DNA of 51,577 bases from Bacteroidota bacterium (GTDB lineage: Bacteria > Bacteroidota > Bacteroidia > Bacteroidales > Paludibacteraceae), in assembly GCA_021779195.1 (NCBI GenBank), contig JAJYBB010000022.1, positions 1 through 51,577 on the forward strand, given 5' to 3'. How positions within the stretch are numbered: position 1 is the stretch's first letter; each line of letters opens with the position of its first letter. The notes beneath the pieces are model-generated. The model was not told the origin of the DNA, made no database searches, and saw only the letters and a program-made list of their open reading frames with translations. Below are positions 1 to 7,767 of the stretch, piece after piece. A program made the translations under genes and the position numbers.

Positions 1-1
1 C

Positions 2-319
<318 letters not shown>

Positions 320-363
320 CCGAATAAATTCCCGATTGCTCAACTAATTTTCAATATTATGTT

Positions 364-371
364 TATCTTTG
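364..371 (+). promoter_or_regulatory. Putative -7 box (TATCTTTG) for the small membrane protein gene
   Basis: TATCTTTG fits the Bacteroidota -7 consensus TAnnTTTG and lies 26 bases before the ATG at 398. The upstream TTG at 336-338 is spaced too far (25 nt) to be a good -33 element, so this is a moderate call. Confidence 0.4.
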
Positions 372-397
372 CCCCATAACTTTAAAATCAATTATTT

Positions 398-613
398 ATG
401 GACGAAGAGAAAAATTGCGATTGCAAAAATAGCTCCCCGTATCACCCTGTCAATACTTCAGGTGGTGCGGTTTATGGTTTAGGCTTGATTGGTGCGGCAA
501 TTTATTTTATTTCACATGCTGTCACTTTTTGGCTTGGAGTTTTAGGCTTTCTGAAAGCCTTAGTTTGGCCTGCATTTTTGGTTTATTATGCTTTGAAAGC
601 CTTAGGAGTATAA
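398..613 (+). CDS. Small hypothetical membrane protein (71 aa)
   Basis: I do not recognise this family. The protein begins with a short acidic and Cys-containing stretch (MDEEKNCDCKN), followed by a Gly-rich segment and two hydrophobic helices (about residues 23-42 and 45-68), ending in ALGV. It is probably a small inner-membrane protein with two membrane passes. It has its own -7 box upstream and a hairpin terminator downstream, so it appears to be a single-gene unit. Coding is supported by its ATG start, position between those signals and sensible membrane topology. No function is proposed. Confidence 0.7.
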   Translation: MDEEKNCDCKNSSPYHPVNTSGGAVYGLGLIGAAIYFISHAVTFWLGVLGFLKALVWPAFLVYYALKALGV

Positions 614-662
614 TTTAGCTTTTAAAGTTATGGAACGCGACCCTTATCGCTCCTGTCATTCT

Positions 663-692
663 GTCACCAAAATTTTTGGTGGCATTTTTTTT
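663..692 (+). terminator. Rho-independent terminator after the 71-aa gene
   Basis: CACCAAAA and TTTTGGTG form a stem (665-681) followed by eight T residues (685-692). It ends about 50 bases before htpG. Confidence 0.7.
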
Positions 693-744
693 GCAGCTTA
701 AGTGATCCGTAAAAATTAAGACTAACCAAAATATTGAATAAACA

Positions 745-2799
745 ATGAGCAAAGGAAACATCGGGGTTACAAGTGATAATATCTTCCCCGTAATCAAGAA
801 ATTTTTGTACAGCGATCACGAGATTTTTCTGCGTGAATTAGTGTCTAATGCCGTAGATGCTACACAAAAGCTTAAAACCTTAGCTTCCGTTGGCGAATAC
901 AAAGGCGAGCTGGGCGATTTAACTGTACGCGTTTCAATCAACAAGAAAAAAGGAACACTCACCATTTCCGACCGTGGAATTGGCATGACGGCAGACGAAA
1001 TTGACAAATATATCAATCAAATTGCATTCTCCGGAGCCGAAGAATTTCTTGAAAAATACAAAAACGACGCACAAGCCATTATTGGTCATTTCGGTCTCGG
1101 ATTTTACTCATCATTCATGGTATCCAAACAGGTCGAAATTTTCACTCAATCACACAAAGAAGAAGCTCAAGCTCAACATTGGTCGTGTGATGGCAGCCCC
1201 GAATTCAATTTAGAAGACACCATAAAAGCCGACCGTGGAACTGACATCGTGTTACACATCGATGATGACAATAAGGATTTTCTCGAAGAGTCTAAAATTC
1301 AGGAATTGCTTACAAAATACTGCAAATTTCTTCCTATCGAAATTGCTTTTGGCAAAAAGAAAGAATGGAAAGATGGTAAAAACGAGGAAACTGATCAGGA
1401 TAATATTATCAACAACACCAATCCTGCCTGGACTCGCAAGCCTGCCGATTTGAAAGACGAAGATTATGACGCTTTTTATCGAGAACTTAACCCAATGAGC
1501 GAAGATCCGCTCTTCCACATTCACCTCAACGTTGATTATCCGTTCAACCTTACCGGCATTTTATACTTTCCTAAAATTAAGAATAATATTGATATGCAAC
1601 GCAACAAAATCCAGTTGTATTGCAATCAGGTGTATGTAACCGACCATGTAGAAAACATTGTTCCTGAATATCTTACGCTGCTACACGGCGTGATTGATTC
1701 CCCCGATATTCCGTTGAATGTTTCTCGCAGCTATTTGCAAAGCGATGGTAACGTGAAAAAGATTTCGAACCATATCACCAAAAAAGTAGCCGACCGATTA
1801 CAGGAAATTTTCAAAACTGACCGTCTCCAGTTTGAAGAAAAATGGGATAACCTGAAAATCTTCATCCAATATGGCATGCTCAGCGATGAAAAATTCTACG
1901 AACGTGGTGAAAAATTTGCATTGCTTAAAAATATTGATGGCAAATATTTTACATTTGACGAATACAAGACACTTGTTGGCGAAAATCAAAAAGATAAAAA
2001 CGGTGACGTTATTTACCTGTATGCCAACAATGCCGACGAACAATTCAGTTATATTCAACACGCCAAAGACAAAGGGTACGATGTACTGATAATGGATGGA
2101 CAGCTTGATGTTCACGTTGTCAGCCAGTTAGAACAAAAATTTGAAAAAACGCGTTTCGTTCGAGTCGACAGCGATGTTATTGACAAAATCATTCAAAAGG
2201 ATGACGACAATAAAGTAACGTTGACCAACGATCAGCGTGATGCACTGATATCTGTTTTTGAATCGCAGGTTCCTGCAACGGAAAAAACCAACTTCATTAT
2301 TACTTTTGAGCACCTCGCTCCTACAGCTAATCCTGTTTTTGTTACTCAAAACGAATTCATGCGCCGAATGAAAGAAATGTCGGCATTGCAAGGCGGCATG
2401 ATGAGTTTTTATGGTGAAATGCCCGATAGCTACAATTTTGTGGTAAATACCGCTCATCCGGTGATCGAAAAATTATTGGCAGATGAAGAAGCTGCTTGTG
2501 AACAGGAAATTACCCCAATATTGGATGAACTTGCAATTGCTGAAAGCAAAAAAACAGCATTGAAAGAAAATCACAAAGGCAAAAAAGAGGAAGAAATTCC
2601 TGCTGTTGAAAAGGCTCAGGTTGAAGAATTGGAAAAACAAATTCAGGAATTGACCGATACGAAAAAAACGATTTTGAAATCATTTGCCGATAAAAACAAA
2701 CAAGTGCGTCAACTCATTGATCTGGCGCTTTTGGCAAACAACATGCTCAAAGGAGAAGCATTAGCAAACTTCGTTAAACGAAGCGTGGAACTTCTTTAA
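745..2799 (+). CDS. htpG: Molecular chaperone HtpG (Hsp90)
   Basis: Cytosolic ATP-dependent chaperone of the Hsp90 family, 684 residues, slightly longer than the E. coli protein. The N-terminal GHKL ATPase domain is clear: ELVSNAVDAT at 31-40 (the nucleotide-binding Asn is N35), DRGIGM at 76-81, and GHFGLGFYSS at 114-123 forming the lid. The middle domain contains the YPFNLTGILYFP and NVSRSYLQ regions typical of HtpG. The C-terminal dimerisation region carries a charged Lys/Glu-rich stretch near residues 590-640. The gene is flanked by terminators on both sides, so it is monocistronic. I could not identify a convincing promoter or a CIRCE-like heat-shock element upstream. The start ATG gives the usual N-terminus (SKGNIGVTSDNIFP). 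Confidence 0.97.
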   Translation: MSKGNIGVTSDNIFPVIKKFLYSDHEIFLRELVSNAVDATQKLKTLASVGEYKGELGDLTVRVSINKKKGTLTISDRGIGMTADEIDKYINQIAFSGAEEFLEKYKNDAQAIIGHFGLGFYSSFMVSKQVEIFTQSHKEEAQAQHWSCDGSPEFNLEDTIKADRGTDIVLHIDDDNKDFLEESKIQELLTKYCKFLPIEIAFGKKKEWKDGKNEETDQDNIINNTNPAWTRKPADLKDEDYDAFYRELNPMSEDPLFHIHLNVDYPFNLTGILYFPKIKNNIDMQRNKIQLYCNQVYVTDHVENIVPEYLTLLHGVIDSPDIPLNVSRSYLQSDGNVKKISNHITKKVADRLQEIFKTDRLQFEEKWDNLKIFIQYGMLSDEKFYERGEKFALLKNIDGKYFTFDEYKTLVGENQKDKNGDVIYLYANNADEQFSYIQHAKDKGYDVLIMDGQLDVHVVSQLEQKFEKTRFVRVDSDVIDKIIQKDDDNKVTLTNDQRDALISVFESQVPATEKTNFIITFEHLAPTANPVFVTQNEFMRRMKEMSALQGGMMSFYGEMPDSYNFVVNTAHPVIEKLLADEEAACEQEITPILDELAIAESKKTALKENHKGKKEEEIPAVEKAQVEELEKQIQELTDTKKTILKSFADKNKQVRQLIDLALLANNMLKGEALANFVKRSVELL

Positions 2800-2820
2800 T
2801 CTGTTTTTCGAAATATTTAA

Positions 2821-2862
2821 AAAGTGGGAGTACGACTTAAAGTCATACCCCCACTTTTTTTT
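2821..2862 (+). terminator. Rho-independent terminator of htpG
   Basis: A long stem begins AAAGTGGG (2821-2828) and closes with CCCACTTT (2850-2857), with an inner GACTT/AAGTC helix and a run of T residues to 2862. Confidence 0.9.
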
Positions 2863-2932
2863 AATATTTGCATCAATATTTCTGTATATTCATACAGAAT
2901 GTTATCATTTGAAACAATTTATTGCCCATTGA

Positions 2933-2964
2933 TTTGAATATGTAATAAAAAACTGCTACTTTTG
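2933..2964 (+). promoter_or_regulatory. Bacteroidota-type promoter for the chorismate mutase/aldolase unit
   Basis: TTTG (2933-2936), 20-nt spacer, TACTTTTG (2957-2964) matches the TTTG-N19/20-TAnnTTTG consensus. A start near 2971 would leave a leader of about 26 nt before the TTG codon at 2997, which supports that start. Confidence 0.7.
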
Positions 2965-2996
2965 TACAAATATAAATCTATCCAATTCATATCCCA

Positions 2997-3305
2997 TTGA
3001 ATCTATCAAAATCTCCTTCAGAATGTGGCAGCAAAGATGAAATCAGGCTGCAAATTGACGAAATCGACAAGGAAATAATTAAACTTTTTGGCCTACGGTA
3101 TCAGTATGTGCTTGAAATAGTAAAATACAAAAACGATACTGAAAGCATAGTTGCCCAAGATCGAAAAGATCAGGTAATTAGAGAACGAGGTGAATGGGCA
3201 GAGAATCATGGATTGGATAAAGAAACATTTGAACAAATGTATCGCTTTTTGGTCGATCACAATATCGGCAAGGAACTGGAGATACTTGAGAAAAAAAAAT
3301 GTTAA
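2997..3305 (+). CDS. Chorismate mutase type II / PchB-like protein
   Basis: A 102-residue all-helical AroQ-class protein. Chorismate mutases convert chorismate to prephenate; the PchB branch also cleaves isochorismate to salicylate and pyruvate. Residues that match the active site are R17 (in DEIRLQID), R34 (LRYQYV), K45 (KYKND) and the RxRGEWAENHGLD region near 62-74, which strongly resembles the WAEENGLD segment of PchB. The position of the late catalytic Gln appears to be Glu (E93), as in some mutases. There is no in-frame ATG: the frame opens just upstream and TTG at 2997 is the best start given the promoter. It probably shares a transcript with the aldolase-like gene 55 bases downstream. 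Whether it acts as mutase or lyase cannot be told from sequence alone. Confidence 0.85.
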   Translation: MNLSKSPSECGSKDEIRLQIDEIDKEIIKLFGLRYQYVLEIVKYKNDTESIVAQDRKDQVIRERGEWAENHGLDKETFEQMYRFLVDHNIGKELEILEKKKC

Positions 3306-3360
3306 CCCTTAACTTTACCAAAGTTTAAAATTTTAATTAAGTTAATTGAAAATTAAAACA

Positions 3361-4311
3361 ATGTACAAACAAGAAATTAAAGTAATGGATTGCACCGTTC
3401 GCGACGGTGGATTGATGAATAAATGGCAATTCAGCGATGATTTTGTCCGTGGAGTTTACCATGCATGTGTAGAAGCAGGAATAGACTATATGGAAATAGG
3501 CTATCTGAGCAGCGAAAAAGCTTTTAGCCGTACAGAAATGGGTCCTTGGAAATTCTGTCATCAAAAAGATTTGGAACGTATAGTCGGTAAAAACGAAACC
3601 AACCTGAAACTTTCAGCCATGGCTGATATTGGGCGTATCGACCTTGAAGATATTCCAATGGCATCAGATAGCTTGCTGGACATGATTCGCGTGGCTTGTT
3701 ACGTGCATCAGGTAGATAAAGCCATTGCGCTGGCACATCATTGCATGGATAAAGGCTATGAAGTCAGTATCAATCTAATGGCAGTTTCTACCGTTGGCGA
3801 ACTGGAACTTGACGAGGCATTGAAAGATATTGCAAAATCGCGCGTAAAAGTATTTTATGCGGTAGATAGTTTTGGTAGTATGTATGTGGAATCTATCCAG
3901 CATTTGGTTCGTAAATACATGGCTGCATTGCCAGACAAAGAAATTGGAATTCACGCCCACAACAACATGCAAATGGCTATGTCGAACACTTATACGGCTA
4001 TTATGGAAGGATGCACCATGTTGGATGCTACACTTTTAGGATTAGGTCGTGGTGCCGGTAATTGTCCGATTGAAATTTTGATTGCTTTCCTGAAAAATCC
4101 AAAATACCGTTTGTTGCCCTTGTTGCAGGTCATTCAAGATTTTGTTCATCCAATGCAGAAAGAAATCGACTGGGGTTATCACATTCCTTATCTGATTTCG
4201 GGCGCATTGAATGCTCACCCCCGCAAAAGTATGGAATGGATGGAATCTGACCGGAAAAACGATTTTGTTACGTTCATGAAAGAAATGCACGATAACGAAA
4301 TTTTAGAATAG
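3361..4311 (+). CDS. HMGL-like aldolase catalytic domain protein
   Basis: Member of the HMG-CoA lyase/DRE-TIM metallolyase superfamily, 316 residues, a single TIM barrel with no C-terminal regulatory or biotin domain. The metal and substrate motif DCTVRDGG is at residues 10-17, the second metal-ligand motif HAHNN at 198-202, and the late barrel motif LLGLGRGAGN follows. These features fit carbon-carbon bond cleaving or forming enzymes that use an enolate intermediate; the substrate is unknown. An in-frame TTG at 3346 could extend the protein by five residues, but the ATG at 3361 gives the expected start next to the DCTVRDGG strand. It sits behind the PchB-like gene and is closed by a strong terminator, so the two may work in one pathway. 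Confidence 0.85.
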   Translation: MYKQEIKVMDCTVRDGGLMNKWQFSDDFVRGVYHACVEAGIDYMEIGYLSSEKAFSRTEMGPWKFCHQKDLERIVGKNETNLKLSAMADIGRIDLEDIPMASDSLLDMIRVACYVHQVDKAIALAHHCMDKGYEVSINLMAVSTVGELELDEALKDIAKSRVKVFYAVDSFGSMYVESIQHLVRKYMAALPDKEIGIHAHNNMQMAMSNTYTAIMEGCTMLDATLLGLGRGAGNCPIEILIAFLKNPKYRLLPLLQVIQDFVHPMQKEIDWGYHIPYLISGALNAHPRKSMEWMESDRKNDFVTFMKEMHDNEILE

Positions 4312-4329
4312 AAATCTGCCTCAACAATC

Positions 4330-4363
4330 AAAAACGCCGCACGAAAGCATGCGGCGTTTTTTT
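4330..4363 (+). terminator. Rho-independent terminator of the mutase/aldolase unit
   Basis: ACGCCGCA and TGCGGCGT form a perfect 8-bp GC-rich stem with an 8-nt loop, followed by seven T residues. Confidence 0.92.
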
Positions 4364-4557
4364 ACTAAATATCTCTATTTTACCTAATTAGAACTATTAC
4401 ATTGACAGACAAAATTTCTCAGGTTTTATCTGTTTGATGATTTCGTTTGATTGTTTTTAATTCTGTAAATTCTGTGTCATGACGCTGTTAAATCAAATTT
4501 TTGTAAATTAGAAATAGCCAAACATGTTATTCGGTGCTTTCTGCAAAATAAATTCAT

Positions 4558-4884
4558 TTAGTTACAACAGCGTTTCTTCATATTAACTTTGAATTGTTCC
4601 TTTTCCTCATCAGTCATATTCATAAATTTATCACGATTTGCCAAGTGATCAAAATGAAAACCATAATTCCTATGACGATGTTCCCCGTGACCTCTGCCAA
4701 ATAAAATATGACTCAAAATAAATAAACCCATAGCCTGCCACAAAGTTATTGGCAATAATGATGTGAAAATAGCCGGTATTACAAGATTCCATAACACCAT
4801 AACTACTGCACTCGCTGCGAATAATCCAACAGCGATAAGTGGTAAAATAAAAAATCGTTTTTTATAAAATTTGCTTTTACACAT
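4558..4884 (-). CDS. His/Cys-rich small membrane protein downstream of ECF sigma factor
   Basis: A 108-residue protein of unrecognised family. It has a basic N-terminus (KSKFYKKR), two hydrophobic helices (about 11-33 and 36-60), then a His-rich stretch containing GHGEHRHRN and FHFDH, a charged segment with TDEEKEQF, and a C-terminal Cys-Cys pair. The topology would leave the His-rich tail on one side of the inner membrane. It begins 12 bases after the sigma-factor stop and is surely co-transcribed. By context it could be an anti-sigma or sensory partner responding to a metal or to redox state; this is inference from gene order and the His/Cys content only. Confidence 0.75.
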   Translation of the reverse strand: MCKSKFYKKRFFILPLIAVGLFAASAVVMVLWNLVIPAIFTSLLPITLWQAMGLFILSHILFGRGHGEHRHRNYGFHFDHLANRDKFMNMTDEEKEQFKVNMKKRCCN

Positions 4885-4896
4885 AATGTTGATTTA

Positions 4897-5472
4897 TTAA
4901 TAATTTAGTTCTTTATATAAATAATTTAGTTTATTTCTTAAGTATTTAATTGCATAGCCTTTACGGCTGATAATGGTTTTCAAATTCTCGTTTTTAATAA
5001 TGGCAATTTCTTTCAAAGTCAGATCCTCCATCTCATTTAGAATAAAAACTTCCTTCTGATTTAGAGGTAATTCGTCTAAAGATGTCATTAATTCTTTCCA
5101 GAAAATCTCTTTGAAAATTCCCAGTTCAGGGTTATTGTTTTCATCTAAAAGTAAAATTTCTTTGATATTCAAATCTCCTTCATCGCGTTCATACCCTACA
5201 TCCTCGAGTAATAAATTTTTCTTTTTTCGTGATTTGTCTGTAATTTTGTTTTGAGCCACTTCATATAGCCAACCGCTAATACTTTCAAGGTTATCTAAAT
5301 CCGATAAATTGCTCAATTGATACCACACATCCTGCAGAATATCTTCGGCATCTTCTGTCGATTTAACACGACCTCTAACAAATCCAAACAAATTTTTCCC
5401 AAATTGCTGAATGGTTTTGGTGATTGAATTAGTTTTCTGCTCACTCATCGGTATATTTAAACTTGCCTCCAT
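4897..5472 (-). CDS. ECF-type RNA polymerase sigma factor
   Basis: A 191-residue sigma-70 family protein with only regions 2 and 4. Region 2 contains the core-binding DAEDILQDVW segment and SGWLYEVAQNKITDKSRK, and region 4 the helix-turn-helix around LPLNQKEVFILNEMEDLTLKEIA. The linker between the regions carries an unusually acidic stretch (ERDEGDLN, LLLDENNNPE). An internal ATG eight codons in (position 5448) is an alternative start. It heads a two-gene unit with the His/Cys-rich membrane protein. I see no TAnnTTTG box upstream, so it may depend on another sigma factor or on itself. Confidence 0.92.
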   Translation of the reverse strand: MEASLNIPMSEQKTNSITKTIQQFGKNLFGFVRGRVKSTEDAEDILQDVWYQLSNLSDLDNLESISGWLYEVAQNKITDKSRKKKNLLLEDVGYERDEGDLNIKEILLLDENNNPELGIFKEIFWKELMTSLDELPLNQKEVFILNEMEDLTLKEIAIIKNENLKTIISRKGYAIKYLRNKLNYLYKELNY

Positions 5473-5655
5473 ATTCAGGTAGACGAATGAAATTGAATTT
5501 TACTTTAAATGTCTAACAATTACTTCGAAATAAGGTTTAGGCAAACGATTAGCTAACTGTTTATCAATCGTTTAAAATCATAAATAAAAATCACACTTAA
5601 TTTTATTTATCAAATAAAATCTTATCGTTTATCAACTATTTTCATGGCAATGGTA

Positions 5656-5684
5656 TTGAATGTAAATTTATTGTACTATTTTTG
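5656..5684 (+). promoter_or_regulatory. Promoter of the AI-2E transporter gene
   Basis: TTG (5656-5658), 18-nt spacer, TATTTTTG (5677-5684). The box overlaps an upstream in-frame TTG codon at 5682, which therefore cannot be the translation start and sets the start at the ATG at 5709. Confidence 0.75.
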
Positions 5685-5708
5685 GTGATCAATAAAACAA
5701 TTTTAGTG

Positions 5709-6797
5709 ATGAAGAATAAACCTTATACTTTTGATCGGGTGATACGCCTGCTCATTGGGATCGCTATTTTGGCTGCAATTTTCTGGTTTGTAAACCGATT
5801 GAGTAACGTGCTATTTCCATTTCTATTAGCTTGGTTATTAGCCTATTTACTAAATCCAATCGTCGCTTTTTTTCAATATAAATTGCATTTTAAAAGTCGC
5901 GTTCTTTCCATAATTACTACTCTTGTTTTGGGAGTTGCGATAATAACCGGAATTGTCATGACACTTACACCCATGATCAGTGCTGAAATTCAGAAATTAT
6001 CGCAACTGATAACAACCTATTCAAATGACATTAATGTCTACGCCTTTATTCCATTTGGATGGCAACATGAAGTACAGCATTTTATGTCGAGATTGGATAT
6101 TCAATCACTTCTGCAGAATGACAATGTCATGTTATTTATTAAGAAAATCACGCCGCAACTATGGAGCTTCTTGTCAGGTTCTCTGAGTTTTTTGCTTGGT
6201 TTTGCGGTCTTGATTGTTGTCTTTTTATATATGATTTTCATTTTGATGGATTACGATAAACTTTCGGAGGGATGGATCAATTTGATTCCTCCGAAATATA
6301 GAAATTTGATAACCGAAATCCTTCATGATGTTGAGAATGGAATGAACCGGTATTTTCGAGGACAGGCATTAGTGGCAATTTTTGTAGCGATTTTGTTTTC
6401 CATTGGTTTTAGTATCATCGGATTACCGCTTTCAATTGTGTTGGGCATATTCATCGGATTACTAAGTATGGTGCCATATCTTCAGGCACTTGGAATTATT
6501 CCGGCTTTAGTATTGGCTTTATTGCGCTCTGCTGAAACAGGTCAAAGTTATGGTTCTGTTTTATTGGCAGTAGCGTTAGTATTCCTGATTGTACAGATTA
6601 TTGAGGATTTAATACTAACACCCCGCATCATGGGAAAAGTTACCGGATTGCATCCAGCCGTAATTTTACTTGCATTATCAATTTGGGGTGCGCTTCTTGG
6701 ATTCGTCGGATTAATCATTGCATTGCCTTTAACCACAATTATTATTTCATACTATAAACGGTATGTGATTACTGAAGACGAGAACGAGAATCTATGA
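5709..6797 (+). CDS. AI-2E family transporter (PerM/TqsA-like permease)
   Basis: Inner-membrane protein of 362 residues. Two or three helices open the chain (IGIAILAAIFWFVNR and LLAWLLAYLLNPIV), followed by a soluble amphipathic domain (about 90-160) and a second set of five helices containing RGQALVAIFVAILF, GLLSMVPYLQALG and the late ILTPRIMG-KVTGLHPAVILLAL region, which is the family signature. Known members export AI-2, or act in Na+/H+ exchange or unknown transport; the substrate is not determinable. The promoter overlaps the only longer start, so the ATG at 5709 is chosen. The stop overlaps the start of the next gene (ATGA), showing translational coupling. Confidence 0.9.
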   Translation: MKNKPYTFDRVIRLLIGIAILAAIFWFVNRLSNVLFPFLLAWLLAYLLNPIVAFFQYKLHFKSRVLSIITTLVLGVAIITGIVMTLTPMISAEIQKLSQLITTYSNDINVYAFIPFGWQHEVQHFMSRLDIQSLLQNDNVMLFIKKITPQLWSFLSGSLSFLLGFAVLIVVFLYMIFILMDYDKLSEGWINLIPPKYRNLITEILHDVENGMNRYFRGQALVAIFVAILFSIGFSIIGLPLSIVLGIFIGLLSMVPYLQALGIIPALVLALLRSAETGQSYGSVLLAVALVFLIVQIIEDLILTPRIMGKVTGLHPAVILLALSIWGALLGFVGLIIALPLTTIIISYYKRYVITEDENENL

Positions 6798-7468
6798 AAA
6801 TTTTGATTTCTGACAGAATCGGGGCTGCTTGTCCCGAAATGGTTTTAGCTGTTATTGAGGCACAGGTGTTAAATTCTTCTTCAAATGGCAAATTATGGCA
6901 TGAATTTGAATACGAAATTCAGGCTTTAAAAACAACGCTTACGCTCGAAGGCATCAATAAACGCCCTGAAATTGCTGCAACGCGGCAGATTTATAAAATT
7001 CTGGGAAAAGATCCAAATCGGTATCGTCCGTCTGCTGAAGCTTTGTGCCGACGCATCCTTCGCGGAATTCCAATATATCAGGTCAATACCCTAGTAGATA
7101 TTATTAACTTTGTTTCAGTTAAAACAGGATTCTCGATCGGAGGTTTCGATTTGAATGCCATTCAGGGAGATTTGCAACTCTGTGCGGGAACTACCAAAGA
7201 CGAGTTTGAAGCCATTGGACGAGGAAAACTCAATGTTGATGGGTTGCCGTTGTTTCATGACCGTTTTGGTGGTATTGGAACACCGACAAGCGACCATGAA
7301 CGAACAAAAATACGATTGAATACCCAACAAACACTTATGATAATTAATGGTTACAGCGGGGAATCAGGAATGGATAATGCAGTAAAACTCACTCATGATT
7401 TATTGGAGAAATACGCAGAATTATCAGCTTTTGATGTTAAATGGGTTCGTTGGGCTAACGCTATTTGA
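6794..7468 (+). CDS. B3/4 (tRNA-binding-like) domain protein
   Basis: A stand-alone B3/4 domain protein of 224 residues, resembling the editing domain of the phenylalanyl-tRNA synthetase beta chain. The recognisable core runs from about residue 60 (RQIYKILGKDPNRYRPSAEAL) through FSIGGFDL and EAIGRGKL to the FGGIGTPTSDHERT segment that forms the putative binding pocket. Free-standing homologues are thought to clear mischarged tRNA, but that role is not shown for this branch. It overlaps the permease stop by four bases, so the two are co-expressed. The last about 20 residues are Trp/Arg-containing (VKWVRWANAI). Confidence 0.85.
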   Translation: MKILISDRIGAACPEMVLAVIEAQVLNSSSNGKLWHEFEYEIQALKTTLTLEGINKRPEIAATRQIYKILGKDPNRYRPSAEALCRRILRGIPIYQVNTLVDIINFVSVKTGFSIGGFDLNAIQGDLQLCAGTTKDEFEAIGRGKLNVDGLPLFHDRFGGIGTPTSDHERTKIRLNTQQTLMIINGYSGESGMDNAVKLTHDLLEKYAELSAFDVKWVRWANAI

Positions 7469-7481
7469 GTACATGATTACC

Positions 7482-7682
7482 TTAATCTAACGCTTCCAAC
7501 ATTTTATCTAATTCCTCATCTAATTCATGCAACTGCTTTTTACAAAATTCGATCAATTCGGCAGCCCGTTTAACTTTTGACGAGATTAAATCCATGTTGA
7601 CTTCGGGATTATTTTCAAGATCTGCCAGTATCGTTTCTAATTCGGCAACTGCTTCTGTGTAAGTAATTTTCAGTTTGGCCAT
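7482..7682 (-). CDS. xseB: Exodeoxyribonuclease VII small subunit
   Basis: A 66-residue acidic helical protein. TYTEAVAELETILADLENN is the hallmark N-terminal segment of XseB, followed by a second helix ending in LDEELDKMLEAL. XseB binds the catalytic XseA subunit to form the enzyme that degrades single-stranded DNA to oligonucleotides. No xseA is next to it in this window, whereas the two are neighbours in many other genomes. The gene faces the B3/4 gene tail to tail with a 13-base gap. Confidence 0.92.
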   Translation of the reverse strand: MAKLKITYTEAVAELETILADLENNPEVNMDLISSKVKRAAELIEFCKKQLHELDEELDKMLEALD

Positions 7683-7767
7683 TTTTTACTCCATTTTAAA
7701 ATATTTGGTTGATAATCGGTAAACTTTTATAGTAATGAAAGAGGTTTAATCATTTAGCTTCATTATT

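Noticed and set aside
615-797. Minus-strand frame overlapping htpG start
   Set aside because: It is antisense to the htpG promoter region, and crosses a terminator; no gene-like features.
5682-5708. Longer start (TTG at 5682) for the AI-2E transporter
   Set aside because: The codon lies inside the -7 box TATTTTTG (5677-5684); the ATG at 5709 follows it.
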